A stretch of 50,673 bases of DNA from Bermanella sp034110565 (GTDB lineage Bacteria > Pseudomonadota > Gammaproteobacteria > Pseudomonadales > Oceanobacteraceae). Numbering within the stretch: the first letter of the stretch is position 1; every line of letters begins with the position of its first letter. Under the pieces are notes generated by a model. That model made no database searches, was not told the DNA's origin, and saw only the letters and a program-made list of their open reading frames with translations. The stretch spans positions 1 to 50,673 of the forward strand of contig JAWUYY010000049.1 of NCBI GenBank assembly GCA_034110565.1, in the 5' to 3' direction. The position numbers and the translations under genes are program-made. This document shows positions 42,918 through 50,097 of the stretch, one piece after another.

Positions 42918-43187
42918 GATTTAGTTCCATTCGCAGCAAGTTAAAAAATCGGCGCAATTATCAGGAAAGGCGGGTGTAAATGCAACGAAAAGCCATGATA
43001 CACATCAACCTTTTCCCCTGTGTTAACAAATAGTTAGCTATTTTGTTTAAATATTGCGCAGTAATTGTTAGAGGTTAGTTAGAATACTCAGTTTAGCAGT
43101 GAATTTACTGTGTGGTTAAAAATACAGCGCCTGACATTGAACCTCTGTGCCATTACACTGGTGACTTTTATTTAAGACCCTTAATTT
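42918..43187. promoter_or_regulatory. ccoN upstream region
   Basis: A 270-bp gap between the divergent ccoN and hydrolase genes. The one clear element is the Anr/FNR box, listed separately. AT-rich sequence at 43020-43100 has promoter-like patches for the rightward gene but no pair of boxes I would defend. Confidence 0.5.
42995..43008 (-). promoter_or_regulatory. Anr/FNR box of the cco operon
   Basis: Read leftward, TTGAT-GTGT-ATCAT: 9 of 10 fixed bases of TTGAT-N4-ATCAA. It is centred about 84 bp before the ccoN ATG, a usual place for low-oxygen activation. The cognate regulator gene is in the same block (33388-34176). Confidence 0.8.
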
Positions 43188-43805
43188 ATGTTGATTGTAG
43201 ATGGCGAGACGCACGCTAAAACCTGTATTTTTGCTCATGGCGCAGGTGCGCCCATGGACAGTGAGTTCATGCAGCGTGTGGCTCAAGGATTAGCGAATTT
43301 AGGCATAAAAGTGGTGCGATTTGAATTTCCTTATATGCAAGAGCGTCGATTAAATGGTAAAAAGCGCCCACCTAATCGTCAACCTGAATTAATAGAGAGT
43401 TTTGCGGCTGTTTTAGCGCAGCAATCTGGCCCATGTGTCTTAATGGGTAAATCCATGGGAGGGCGCATGGCCAGTATTTTGGCCAGCGAACAACCCGATA
43501 ACCCAAATATATTGGGTGTATTGGCCTTGGGGTATCCGTTTCACCCGCAAGGTAAGCCAGAGAAATTACGCATAGCCCACTTGCCAAGTGTGAAAGTGCC
43601 TATGGCCGTTGTACAGGGCACTCGCGATGCGCTGGGAAATCAAGATGAAGTAAGGCAATTGCCCATTCCCAGCAGTATAGAGTTTTTGTGGCTTGAAGAC
43701 GGTGATCATGATCTTAAGCCCAGGGTAAAGAGTGGCTTTACCCATCAGCAGCACATTGATCAAGCAATTCAGTTTTGCGCTGATTTTATTAAGCGCTGCT
43801 ATTAA
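43188..43805 (+). CDS. Alpha/beta hydrolase (KANL3/Tex30-like)
   Basis: 205 aa. Nucleophile elbow MGKSMGGRMAS (Ser about residue 90), acid Asp in VQGTRDALG and catalytic His in GDHDLKPR; oxyanion region FAHGAGAPMDS near the N-terminus. This is the small dienelactone-hydrolase-like family also called Tex30/KANL3 hydrolase. Substrate unknown; cytosolic, no signal peptide. It precedes rlmM by 46 bp. Confidence 0.88.
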   Translation: MLIVDGETHAKTCIFAHGAGAPMDSEFMQRVAQGLANLGIKVVRFEFPYMQERRLNGKKRPPNRQPELIESFAAVLAQQSGPCVLMGKSMGGRMASILASEQPDNPNILGVLALGYPFHPQGKPEKLRIAHLPSVKVPMAVVQGTRDALGNQDEVRQLPIPSSIEFLWLEDGDHDLKPRVKSGFTHQQHIDQAIQFCADFIKRCY

Positions 43806-43851
43806 CATTAATCCATAGGCGACGCCTAGTGACTATGAGTACCACGCTGTA

Positions 43852-44916
43852 ATGGCTATGACACAATTAATCCTGTTATGTAGACAGGGATTCGAAGCGG
43901 AAACCGCCGCAGAAATTCAAGACGTTGCTTCTCAAGCAGGGTGCTTTGGCTATTGTAAAACTCAAACAGACCAAGGTTACGTCAGTTATATCGCAGAAGA
44001 TCACCAACTAAAGCAACTGATCGAACATGTGAAGTTTCGTTTGCTGATTTTTGCGCGCCAATGGTTTATTTGTGGTGACGCCATTGAACTGGACGGCACG
44101 GACCGTGTTTCGTCTATTTTGCAAAACTTAGAAGGCACGCCTCATTGCGGTGAAGTGGAGTTGATCCACGCGGATACCAACGAAGCAAAAGAGTTAAGCC
44201 GTTTATGTAAAAGCTTAACCGGCCCTGTAGCGGCGACTTTGCGTCAGAAAAATAAACTGAGCGCTAAGCGTAATAACAAAATTCCGCGCTTAATGATTTT
44301 CTTAATAGACGGCCAACATGCTCATGTTGGTTATCACTTCACCAATAACGCATGCAAATGGCCAGATGGCATTTTGCATTTGAAATTCCCTAAAGATGCA
44401 CCAAGCCGCTCCACCCTTAAATTAGAAGAAGCTTGGCACTGGTTTATACCTAAGCGTCAATGGGGCGAACGCTTGAGTGCCGGTATGCGAGCCGTGGATT
44501 TAGGCGCCGCACCTGGCGGCTGGACGTGGCAGTTAGTCAAACGCAGCATGATGGTAGATGCCGTAGATAACGGCCCAATGAAAGGGGATTTAATGGAAAG
44601 CGGTCAGGTGACACATCACCAAGAAGACGGCTTTCGATTTAGCCCAAGCAAAAAAGTCCATTGGATGGTGTGCGATATGGCTGAAAGCCCGATCAAAGTA
44701 GCCGATAGAATGGCCCATTGGTTGGTAAACGAATGGTGTCGTGAAACCATATTTAACCTAAAGCTACCGATGAAAAAGCGCTATCAAGAAGTGCGTCAAT
44801 GCTTAGATATGATTGAAGAAAAGTGCAAGCAAGCCAATGTAGATGTTGAAATTACGGCCAAGCATTTATATCACGACCGTGAAGAAATCACCTGCCATGT
44901 GCGCAGGCTTTATTAA
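43852..44916 (+). CDS. rlmM: 23S rRNA C2498 2'-O-ribose methyltransferase RlmM
   Basis: 354 aa, matching E. coli RlmM along its length. N-terminal THUMP-like region (LLCRQGFEAETAAEIQD, FARQWF, DTNEAKELSRLCKSLT), then KFPKDAPSRSTLKLEEAWH, the SAM motif AVDLGAAPGGWTWQLVKR, VDNGPM, WMVCDMAE, and IFNLKLPMKKRYQEV carrying the catalytic Lys; it ends LYHDREEITCHVRRLY. Two Met codons 6 nt apart are possible starts. A long hairpin follows. Confidence 0.96.
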   Translation: MAMTQLILLCRQGFEAETAAEIQDVASQAGCFGYCKTQTDQGYVSYIAEDHQLKQLIEHVKFRLLIFARQWFICGDAIELDGTDRVSSILQNLEGTPHCGEVELIHADTNEAKELSRLCKSLTGPVAATLRQKNKLSAKRNNKIPRLMIFLIDGQHAHVGYHFTNNACKWPDGILHLKFPKDAPSRSTLKLEEAWHWFIPKRQWGERLSAGMRAVDLGAAPGGWTWQLVKRSMMVDAVDNGPMKGDLMESGQVTHHQEDGFRFSPSKKVHWMVCDMAESPIKVADRMAHWLVNEWCRETIFNLKLPMKKRYQEVRQCLDMIEEKCKQANVDVEITAKHLYHDREEITCHVRRLY

Positions 44917-44940
44917 TTTTTAACGTTAGTATTTGTTCTA

Positions 44941-44981
44941 ATACATGGCTCATTTTGTAATAAGCAAAATGAGCCATGTAT
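44941..44981. terminator. 17-bp perfect hairpin after rlmM
   Basis: ATACATGGCTCATTTTG and its exact complement, round a 7-nt loop, 25 bp past the rlmM stop, then TCTCTGTTCTTGTTT. The likely role is terminator; the long perfect stem is more than a usual terminator needs, and it could also be a processed or mobile hairpin. Confidence 0.6.
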
Positions 44982-45282
44982 CTCTGTTCTTGTTTAACCT
45001 CTCCTAAATACGCGTTACCTCGATTACCTGCTGGGTGTTAAGTGCATCTCATCTAAAGGCAGGCTTTGTCACGTCTAATCAACCTGCTGATACCCAGAGT
45101 CAAGTTTCTCCTAGTTAACCTCCCTATATTAGCCACCATTGACACATGGCACTGATTTCTCGTTAGTCATAAAAATGTAAACAAATGCCGTGAAGATGAA
45201 ATCAAGCGAAAACATAACAGGGTTTTCATTGAGGCATTACCAAGGTATTGCCATGTGCGGTCAACTGAAATGAGTAAGTGAT
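44982..45282 (+). promoter_or_regulatory. Control region of the fabA-fabB-fabV-acp operon
   Basis: A 301-bp gene-free stretch. TTGACA at 45139-45144 is a good -35; the -10 (around TTAGTC, 45163-45168) is poor, so an activator may be needed. A near-palindrome lies at 45233-45252. No FabR- or FadR-type site I recognise. Confidence 0.45.
45233..45252. repeat. Inverted repeat 31 bp before the FabA-like gene
   Basis: GGCATTACC-AA-GGTATTGCC: 9-bp arms with one mismatch. It lies in the leader of the operon and is a candidate operator for a dimeric repressor. Confidence 0.5.
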
Positions 45283-45816
45283 ATGTCGGCATTAGCAGAA
45301 GTAATTGATCAGGATGTTCAAACCTTAATGGACAGTGTAGGCGGCAATAGCGCCCAACTGCCTGTAGGTGAGCTGCGCCTACTGAATCATGTGCCCTTGA
45401 TGTCAGATAAAGGCGGGCGTTACGGCAAGGGTCAAGTTGTGACCGAAATGATTATCGACCCCGAATCTTGGTTTTTTAAATGTCACTTTCCTGATGATCC
45501 AATCATGCCTGGTTGTTTAGGCATCGAAGGCTTGTGGCAAAGCTTGGGTTTATACCTAGCGCTTAAAGGTTTTAAAGGCAAAGGCCGCGCCTTAGGTGTC
45601 AGTAGCTTAAAATTTTCTGGTGAAGTACTGCCCAGCGCCAAGCGTTTACAGTTTCATTTACATATCCGCAAATTAGTTGAACGTGATTGGGTAATTGCAT
45701 TAGCCGACGGTGAAGTTTTGGTTGATGGCAAACTTATCTATGAAGCAAAAGATTTAAAAGTCGGCATTTTTCCTGAAGCGAAAAAGCCTGAAGAAAACAT
45801 TGGGGAAATAAAATGA
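45283..45816 (+). CDS. FabA-like 3-hydroxyacyl-ACP dehydratase with Glu at the catalytic Asp site
   Basis: 177 aa, hot-dog fold. It aligns with E. coli FabA (172 aa): WFFKCHFPDDPIMPGCLGIE holds catalytic His68, then GKGRALGVSSLKFSGEVLPSAK and LADGEVLVDGKLIYEAKDLKVGIF. The second catalytic residue, Asp84 in E. coli FabA, is here Glu82, at the same 14-residue spacing; Glu is what FabZ-type enzymes use. It may dehydrate without isomerising, or act on other chain types (inference). Its stop overlaps the FabB-like start (ATGA). First gene of a four-gene operon. Confidence 0.88.
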   Translation: MSALAEVIDQDVQTLMDSVGGNSAQLPVGELRLLNHVPLMSDKGGRYGKGQVVTEMIIDPESWFFKCHFPDDPIMPGCLGIEGLWQSLGLYLALKGFKGKGRALGVSSLKFSGEVLPSAKRLQFHLHIRKLVERDWVIALADGEVLVDGKLIYEAKDLKVGIFPEAKKPEENIGEIK

Positions 45817-47024
45817 ATCGCGTAGCCATAGTTGGTGTGGGCTTAGTATCCAGTTTGGGCAACGACTGGAAAACAGTACGCGACAGCTTGTATTTAAGTA
45901 AAAGCGGTATTCGTAAAAACGAAAGCTACATTGAAAAAGGTTTACGCTCCCATGTGAGTGGTCACATTGATTGCCCCGAAGTTGAAAACATTGATCGCAA
46001 ACTGCGCCGCTTTATGGGCACAAATGGTGAGTGGTGTCACGTAGCTATGGAACAAGCCGTTAAACAAGCCGGTATAACGCAAGAGCAATTAAGCAGTGAC
46101 CAAACCACATTAATAGTGGGCGCAGGCGGTATCGCAACGGATGACCTAGTGGATGCAATGAGCGTATTAGAAACATCCGGTATTAAACGCATAGGGCCGT
46201 ATCGCGTGACCCGTGAAATGGGCAGTGCGCCATCAGCGCAATTGGCAACAAACTTTAAAGTAAGAGGGCCAAGCTACTCAATTTCTTCCGCTTGTGCCAC
46301 CAGTGCCCATTGTATAGGTACGTGCTACCAACAAATTAAAATGGGACTGATGACAACTGCGATTGCAGGTGGTGTAGACCAAGCACATTGGTCTCACGCT
46401 ATGCAGTTTGATGGCATGGGTGCATTGTCTACCAAATTTAATGACGACCCCGGAAAAGCCTCCCGACCTTATGATAAAGATCGTGATGGCTTTGTAATAA
46501 GTGCAGGGGCCGGCATTGTGATTTTAGAAGAGTGGGAACACGCTAAAAATCGTGGTGCAAATATTTTAGGTGAAGTGGTTGGTTTTGGTGCCAGCAGTGA
46601 TGGCGACAACATGGTGGCCCCAAGTGGTGAAGGAGCCGAGCGTGCGATTCGAATTGCAATGAAAGATGCAGGCTTACAAACAGTTGATTACATCAACACC
46701 CATGGTACCAGTACACCTCGTGGCGATGCGACAGAACTTAAAGCCATTGAAAACGTATTTGAAAGTCATGTGCCGTATATCAGTTCAACAAAATCCTTGT
46801 CAGGTCATGGCTTGGGTGCAGCAGGTGTACACGAAACTATATTTAGTTTGATCATGATGCATGAAGGCTTTATTTGCGCGTCGGCGAATGCCGATGAAGT
46901 AGAAGAAGAAATTCAACATCTGCCTTTAGTGCGTCAACGAATAGAAACAAAAATTGAAACTGTTTTAAGTAATAGTTTTGGTTTTGGCGGAACCAATGCC
47001 TGCTTAGTGTTTAAGGCAGCATAA
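45813..47024 (+). CDS. FabB-like 3-oxoacyl-ACP synthase
   Basis: 403 aa condensing enzyme. The FabB N-terminus (VAIVGVGLVSSLGND), catalytic Cys161 in ISSACATSAHC, His297 in INTHGTSTPRGD and His332 in SGHGLGAAGVHE form the intact Cys-His-His triad; NSFGFGGTNACLV ends it. The segment between 95 and 135 differs from FabB around the chain pocket. Coupled by 4 nt to the FabA-like gene, as fabAB is in Pseudomonas. It elongates an acyl-ACP, probably that of the ACP gene downstream. Confidence 0.9.
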   Translation: MNRVAIVGVGLVSSLGNDWKTVRDSLYLSKSGIRKNESYIEKGLRSHVSGHIDCPEVENIDRKLRRFMGTNGEWCHVAMEQAVKQAGITQEQLSSDQTTLIVGAGGIATDDLVDAMSVLETSGIKRIGPYRVTREMGSAPSAQLATNFKVRGPSYSISSACATSAHCIGTCYQQIKMGLMTTAIAGGVDQAHWSHAMQFDGMGALSTKFNDDPGKASRPYDKDRDGFVISAGAGIVILEEWEHAKNRGANILGEVVGFGASSDGDNMVAPSGEGAERAIRIAMKDAGLQTVDYINTHGTSTPRGDATELKAIENVFESHVPYISSTKSLSGHGLGAAGVHETIFSLIMMHEGFICASANADEVEEEIQHLPLVRQRIETKIETVLSNSFGFGGTNACLVFKAA

Positions 47025-47068
47025 GAATTAAAATCGTCAGTTAATCGTCATCTGTCGGGAGGCAATAT

Positions 47069-48286
47069 ATGAGTTATCAGCCAAGAATAAAAAATAATAT
47101 TTGTACCAATGCCCACCCGGTCGGGTGTTACTACAATGTATACCAACAAGTATTAAATGCGAGCGCGCACAAAATAAAAGGGCTGGAAGGCAAAACAGCA
47201 CTTGTGATTGGTGCAAGCTCTGGCATTGGCTTGGCCTCGCGTATCGCACTTACCTTTTCAGCGGGTATGGACACATTAGGTGTCTATTTTGACCGTGCGG
47301 CGCAAGCTCATAAATACGGCAGTGCAGGTTGGTACAACAACCAAGCATTTGAATACTACGCACGTCGTGCAGATAAAATGGCATTGAGCTGTAATCAAGA
47401 TGGTTTCCAGCGCAATGCAAAAGATTGGGTAATTCAAAAACTACAACAATCAGAAAAACAAATTGATGTCTTAGTGTATTCACTGGCGTCACCTAAGCGC
47501 AATATTAAAGGCGTGGGTGATTACGTCAGTGCGATTAAACCGATTAACGAAACATTTCACGGGCAAACACTTGATGTATACAAGGGCGAAGTGCGTGAGA
47601 TTGATATTCCATCGGCGAGTCATGACGAAGTAGATGCAACCGTAAAAGTAATGGGCGGCGAAGACTGGCAAGCATGGGTGACACAACTTAAAAAAGCAGG
47701 TGTGTTAGCGCCCAATTTCAAAACCGTTGCATACAGCTATTTAGGGCCAGACCAAACCCAAGAAATATATGGCAACGGCACACTAGGACGTGCCAAGGCC
47801 CATTTACATGAGACCTGCATCGCGCTCGATCAAAGTTTAAATAAAATGGATGGACAAGCTCGCATAGGTTTATTGCAAGCTTTGGTAACACCATCAAGTT
47901 CAGTTATTCCAAGCTTACCGCTTTATATTGCGGCGCTCCATCAAGAGCAAAAACGTGTTGATAAATATGAAAATACATTACAGCAAGTGACACGCTTATT
48001 TGAACAGCACTTGTTTGACGAAGCAGCCTCTAAAAATAACATGCGTCTACGCGTAGATGACTTAGAGCGCAATGCGGATATTCAAGCCAGTGTAAATACT
48101 ATTTTGAGCCAAGTGAGCAAAGAAAATTTACGTGAACTTGTCGATATAGACGCATTAAAAGAAGAGTTTTTACAACAGTTTGGTTTTGCTTATGACTTTA
48201 TTGATTACGGTCAAAAGCCGGACCCACTAACACCTCCAGCCATTCATGATTTTTCCCAATTGTTGGGTATGAAAAAAGCAGGATAA
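47069..48286 (+). CDS. FabV-like trans-2-enoyl-ACP/CoA reductase
   Basis: 405 aa. FabV traits: NICTNAHPVGCYYNV near the start, NAD motif VIGASSGIGLASRIA, GSAGWYNNQAFE, VYSLASPKR, VTVMGGEDW-like VKVMGGEDWQAW, and the active-site Y-x8-K as Tyr234/Lys243 in IYGNGTLGRAK. The usual Glu after the second strand (VFFEK) is Asp (VYFDR), and the inner part of the pocket differs. GGGAGG gives a strong ribosome site. It would finish each elongation cycle by reducing the enoyl group, giving a saturated chain. FabV enzymes are known to be little affected by triclosan. Confidence 0.88.
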   Translation: MSYQPRIKNNICTNAHPVGCYYNVYQQVLNASAHKIKGLEGKTALVIGASSGIGLASRIALTFSAGMDTLGVYFDRAAQAHKYGSAGWYNNQAFEYYARRADKMALSCNQDGFQRNAKDWVIQKLQQSEKQIDVLVYSLASPKRNIKGVGDYVSAIKPINETFHGQTLDVYKGEVREIDIPSASHDEVDATVKVMGGEDWQAWVTQLKKAGVLAPNFKTVAYSYLGPDQTQEIYGNGTLGRAKAHLHETCIALDQSLNKMDGQARIGLLQALVTPSSSVIPSLPLYIAALHQEQKRVDKYENTLQQVTRLFEQHLFDEAASKNNMRLRVDDLERNADIQASVNTILSQVSKENLRELVDIDALKEEFLQQFGFAYDFIDYGQKPDPLTPPAIHDFSQLLGMKKAG

Positions 48287-48315
48287 TTTAATCATCAGAT
48301 TCTTAGGAGAATAAA

Positions 48316-48555
48316 ATGTCTGATATTTTAGAGCAAGTCGTTGCAGTCGTAGTTGAACAATTAGGTGTGGAAGCAGGGCAAGTAAAGCCTGAATCTCATT
48401 TTATCGAAGATCTAGGCGCCGATTCACTGGACACAGTAGAGCTGTTAATGGCTCTAGAAGAAAAATTCGATTGTGAAATCGATGAAGCCTCTGCGGAAAA
48501 ACTCACCCGCGTGCAAGACATTGTTGATTACATCAAAGCATTAGAAACCGCTTAA
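48316..48555 (+). CDS. Acyl carrier protein
   Basis: 79 aa, acidic, four-helix ACP. Phosphopantetheine Ser37 is in LGADSLDTVELLMALEEKF, very close to the housekeeping AcpP. It ends the FabA/FabB/FabV operon; TAGGAG precedes the ATG. As no fabD, fabG or fabF lies beside it, it may be a dedicated carrier for this operon or the chromosomal acpP moved away; the window cannot tell. Confidence 0.92.
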   Translation: MSDILEQVVAVVVEQLGVEAGQVKPESHFIEDLGADSLDTVELLMALEEKFDCEIDEASAEKLTRVQDIVDYIKALETA

Positions 48556-48610
48556 TTTCAACCCAGTAAAACCCCAAATTCTTATGATGATCTCATGGAA
48601 TGCGGGTGCT

Positions 48611-48662
48611 AAAAAAGCCTCAATATTTTATGGTGATCCTATGAAATATTGGGGCTTTTTTA
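48611..48662 (+). terminator. Terminator of the FabA-ACP operon
   Basis: An 18-bp stem (AAAAAAGCCTCAATATTT with AAATATTGGGGCTTTTTT, one G-U) and a 15-nt loop, then T. Confidence 0.88.
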
Positions 48663-49040
48663 TGCCTATTTATAATTTTCAATAAAAACAGCAATAAAAC
48701 TAATGCTTTATGCCTAGTTTTATTTGTGGCGAGTGTTTTGGTTGGTTCTGGCGACTGCTATTTAAAAAGGGCATTTTCTAAGGTGATTCTTTGCAGTAAA
48801 AATACAGTTTGTTTGTGGTGAGACGAGAAAATAAGAAATAAAATATAAAAAATTAGAATAAAGTGCGTGTTTTTACTGGAGTGATTTTAAAAAACTGTGC
48901 AGAATCAGTCTTTTATAAAAGGACTGGGGCCTATGCACGAGGGTCTCGTTATTACCAATATGCCGTGCGTGCATGTTTTTCTAGTCGAATTTGAAATGGA
49001 TTTCAAAGAAAGATCTTTTCTTTCAAATACTTAGCTTCGA
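48663..49040. other. Gene-poor AT-rich stretch
   Basis: No reading frame I can support on either strand. Two small hairpins are seen: CAGTC-TTTTATAAAA-GGACTG near 48907-48928 and a purine/pyrimidine tract with TTTGAAA/TTTCAAA repeats near 48989-49025. It probably forms the border between the operon and the cassette-like tract. Confidence 0.4.
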
Positions 49041-49097
49041 AAAGAACCATTATCCTACAATGTGTAAACGCGCATGCGCACGATTAAAATGTTATGT
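49041..49097 (+). repeat. Weak attC-like site 6
   Basis: AAAGAAC ... GTTATGT with partial arm pairing (AACCATT against AAATGTT) and an inner GCGCATGCGC palindrome. The 57-bp length fits, but the inverse core does not match RYYYAAC well. Confidence 0.35.
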
Positions 49098-49114
49098 AGA
49101 TAATTAAAATAAAG

Positions 49115-49416
49115 AACATTATATCTAGCTATATAAATATCCTTTTGGTGTTAGCTCTGCTTGTTATCTCGGTGTGGGCTAGGTTTGATTTAGAGTCATT
49201 TCGTGAATTCTTAAAATTGAGCAACATACCTAATAGTAGAGCCAGTTTTTTTGTATGTTCGATACTTCTTTTTTTTTGCTCGTAATTTATCCGAGCAAGC
49301 ATGAGAAATCACAGGAAACTGGCTTCACTAGAATAGCTAATGATATTCAAAATATGTTTCTATTAGTAGTAGCTTTTGGTTCATTATTTCTAGCTATTTC
49401 AGGGTATGTTTCTTAA
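49115..49416 (+). pseudogene. Frameshifted cassette gene for a small membrane protein
   Basis: Two frames join into one protein-like sequence. The first reads NIISSYINILLVLALLVISVW (a helix), a polar stretch FDLESFREFLKLSNIPNSRA, then FFVCSILLFF; it stops at a TAA just after a run of nine T (49269-49277). One more T would continue it into LVIYPSKHEKSQETGFTRI and a second helix (MFLLVVAFGSLFLAI) up to the TAA at 49414. No ATG start is seen at the 5' side. It may be decayed, phase-variable at the T run, or a sequencing error. Bounded by cassette-type sites. Confidence 0.55.
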
Positions 49417-49486
49417 TAAACACTACATAATAATGCGTTTAAGCTTAAGACGCAGTAAACTGCGCTACTTAATATGAGCGTTATAT
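49415..49486 (+). repeat. attC-like site 7 (72 bp)
   Basis: Inverse core AATAAAC (49415-49421), core GTTATAT (49480-49486). Arms CACTACATAATAATGCG and TACTTAATATGAGCG pair over most of their length, with inner CGCAGT/ACTGCG. The pseudogene stop overlaps the inverse core. Confidence 0.65.
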
Positions 49487-49498
49487 TCGGAGAGTCGT

Positions 49499-49861
49499 AT
49501 GTATAAAATTATTTCTTTAACTCTATGGTTACTTTTTTCTTATAGCTCTAATGCGTCGGAATATACTGTAGATGCTTTCAAGAATGCGTCTTTGAATATT
49601 GCCCTTGGCTATAAAGAAGCCAAAGTAATAGAGATTATTGGCAACCCTTCACGAATCGAAAGTAAAGAGTGGAAGGATGTCGTGGAACTAAATGCCATGA
49701 AAGGCCTAGTATATTCACACCCCAAATGGGCAACTGTTCATATGTTGGTTGGTATATCTAAAGGGGAGGTTACTGGGGTTAGTATTTGTAGAGGTATGGG
49801 GAGTACGACATGGACTACGGAATGTGAATCTCCAGTGCAGTACTGGAAGGGCATGGAGTGA
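49499..49861 (+). CDS. Cassette gene: small exported protein, BamE/SmpA-like pattern
   Basis: 120 aa. Signal peptide MYKIISLTLWLLFSYSSNAS (cut near residue 20). The mature part begins YTVDAFKNASLNIALGYKEAKVIEIIGNPSRIESKEW, with the helix-turn G-x-P-x-R spacing seen in BamE/SmpA-like folds, then beta strands (KGLVYSHPKWATVHMLVGIS, GEVTGVSIC). No lipobox Cys, so a soluble periplasmic form. GGAGAG lies 5-6 nt before the ATG, just after the attC core. The family assignment is tentative. Confidence 0.65.
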   Translation: MYKIISLTLWLLFSYSSNASEYTVDAFKNASLNIALGYKEAKVIEIIGNPSRIESKEWKDVVELNAMKGLVYSHPKWATVHMLVGISKGEVTGVSICRGMGSTTWTTECESPVQYWKGME

Positions 49862-49966
49862 ATCTAACAAATACTTGCATAGGACAAATTTCCGCTGTCA
49901 TTTTTTGTGCAAAAACACGCACAAATGCCGCCAACAAAAATTTACTTGTTGAGGCGGGCGTTACAT
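49862..49966 (+). repeat. attC-like site 8 (105 bp)
   Basis: The inverse core ATCTAAC (49862-49868) matches RYYYAAC exactly and directly follows the stop of the preceding gene. Core GTTACAT (49960-49966). Long arms pair in blocks (GACAAATTT with AAATTTACTTG, TTTTGTGC with GCACAAA). Confidence 0.6.
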
Positions 49967-50097
49967 TTTTAATAATAGAATAAGCATTTATATTTTTTAA
50001 TGTTTCCATCCATAGCCTAGTCTTTTTTAAATAAAGTAAGCTAGGTCAATCCTGCAAACCTAGTCGCGAAAACCCTCGCAATTTGTTACGCTCAGTT

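Larger units (their letters stand above)
49041..49966 (+). mobile_element. Second, short cassette-like tract
   Basis: Two good attC-like folds (49415-49486 and 49862-49966) and one weaker one (49041-49097) bound a broken membrane-protein ORF and an intact secreted-protein gene, all in + orientation. The arrangement equals that at the left edge of the window. No integrase is seen. It lies between the fab operon terminator and the GST-like gene. Confidence 0.6.

Noticed and set aside
45196..45273. A 25-codon frame just upstream of the FabA-like gene, as a leader peptide
   Set aside because: No ribosome site, no run of regulatory codons and no attenuator fold; kept only as a note.
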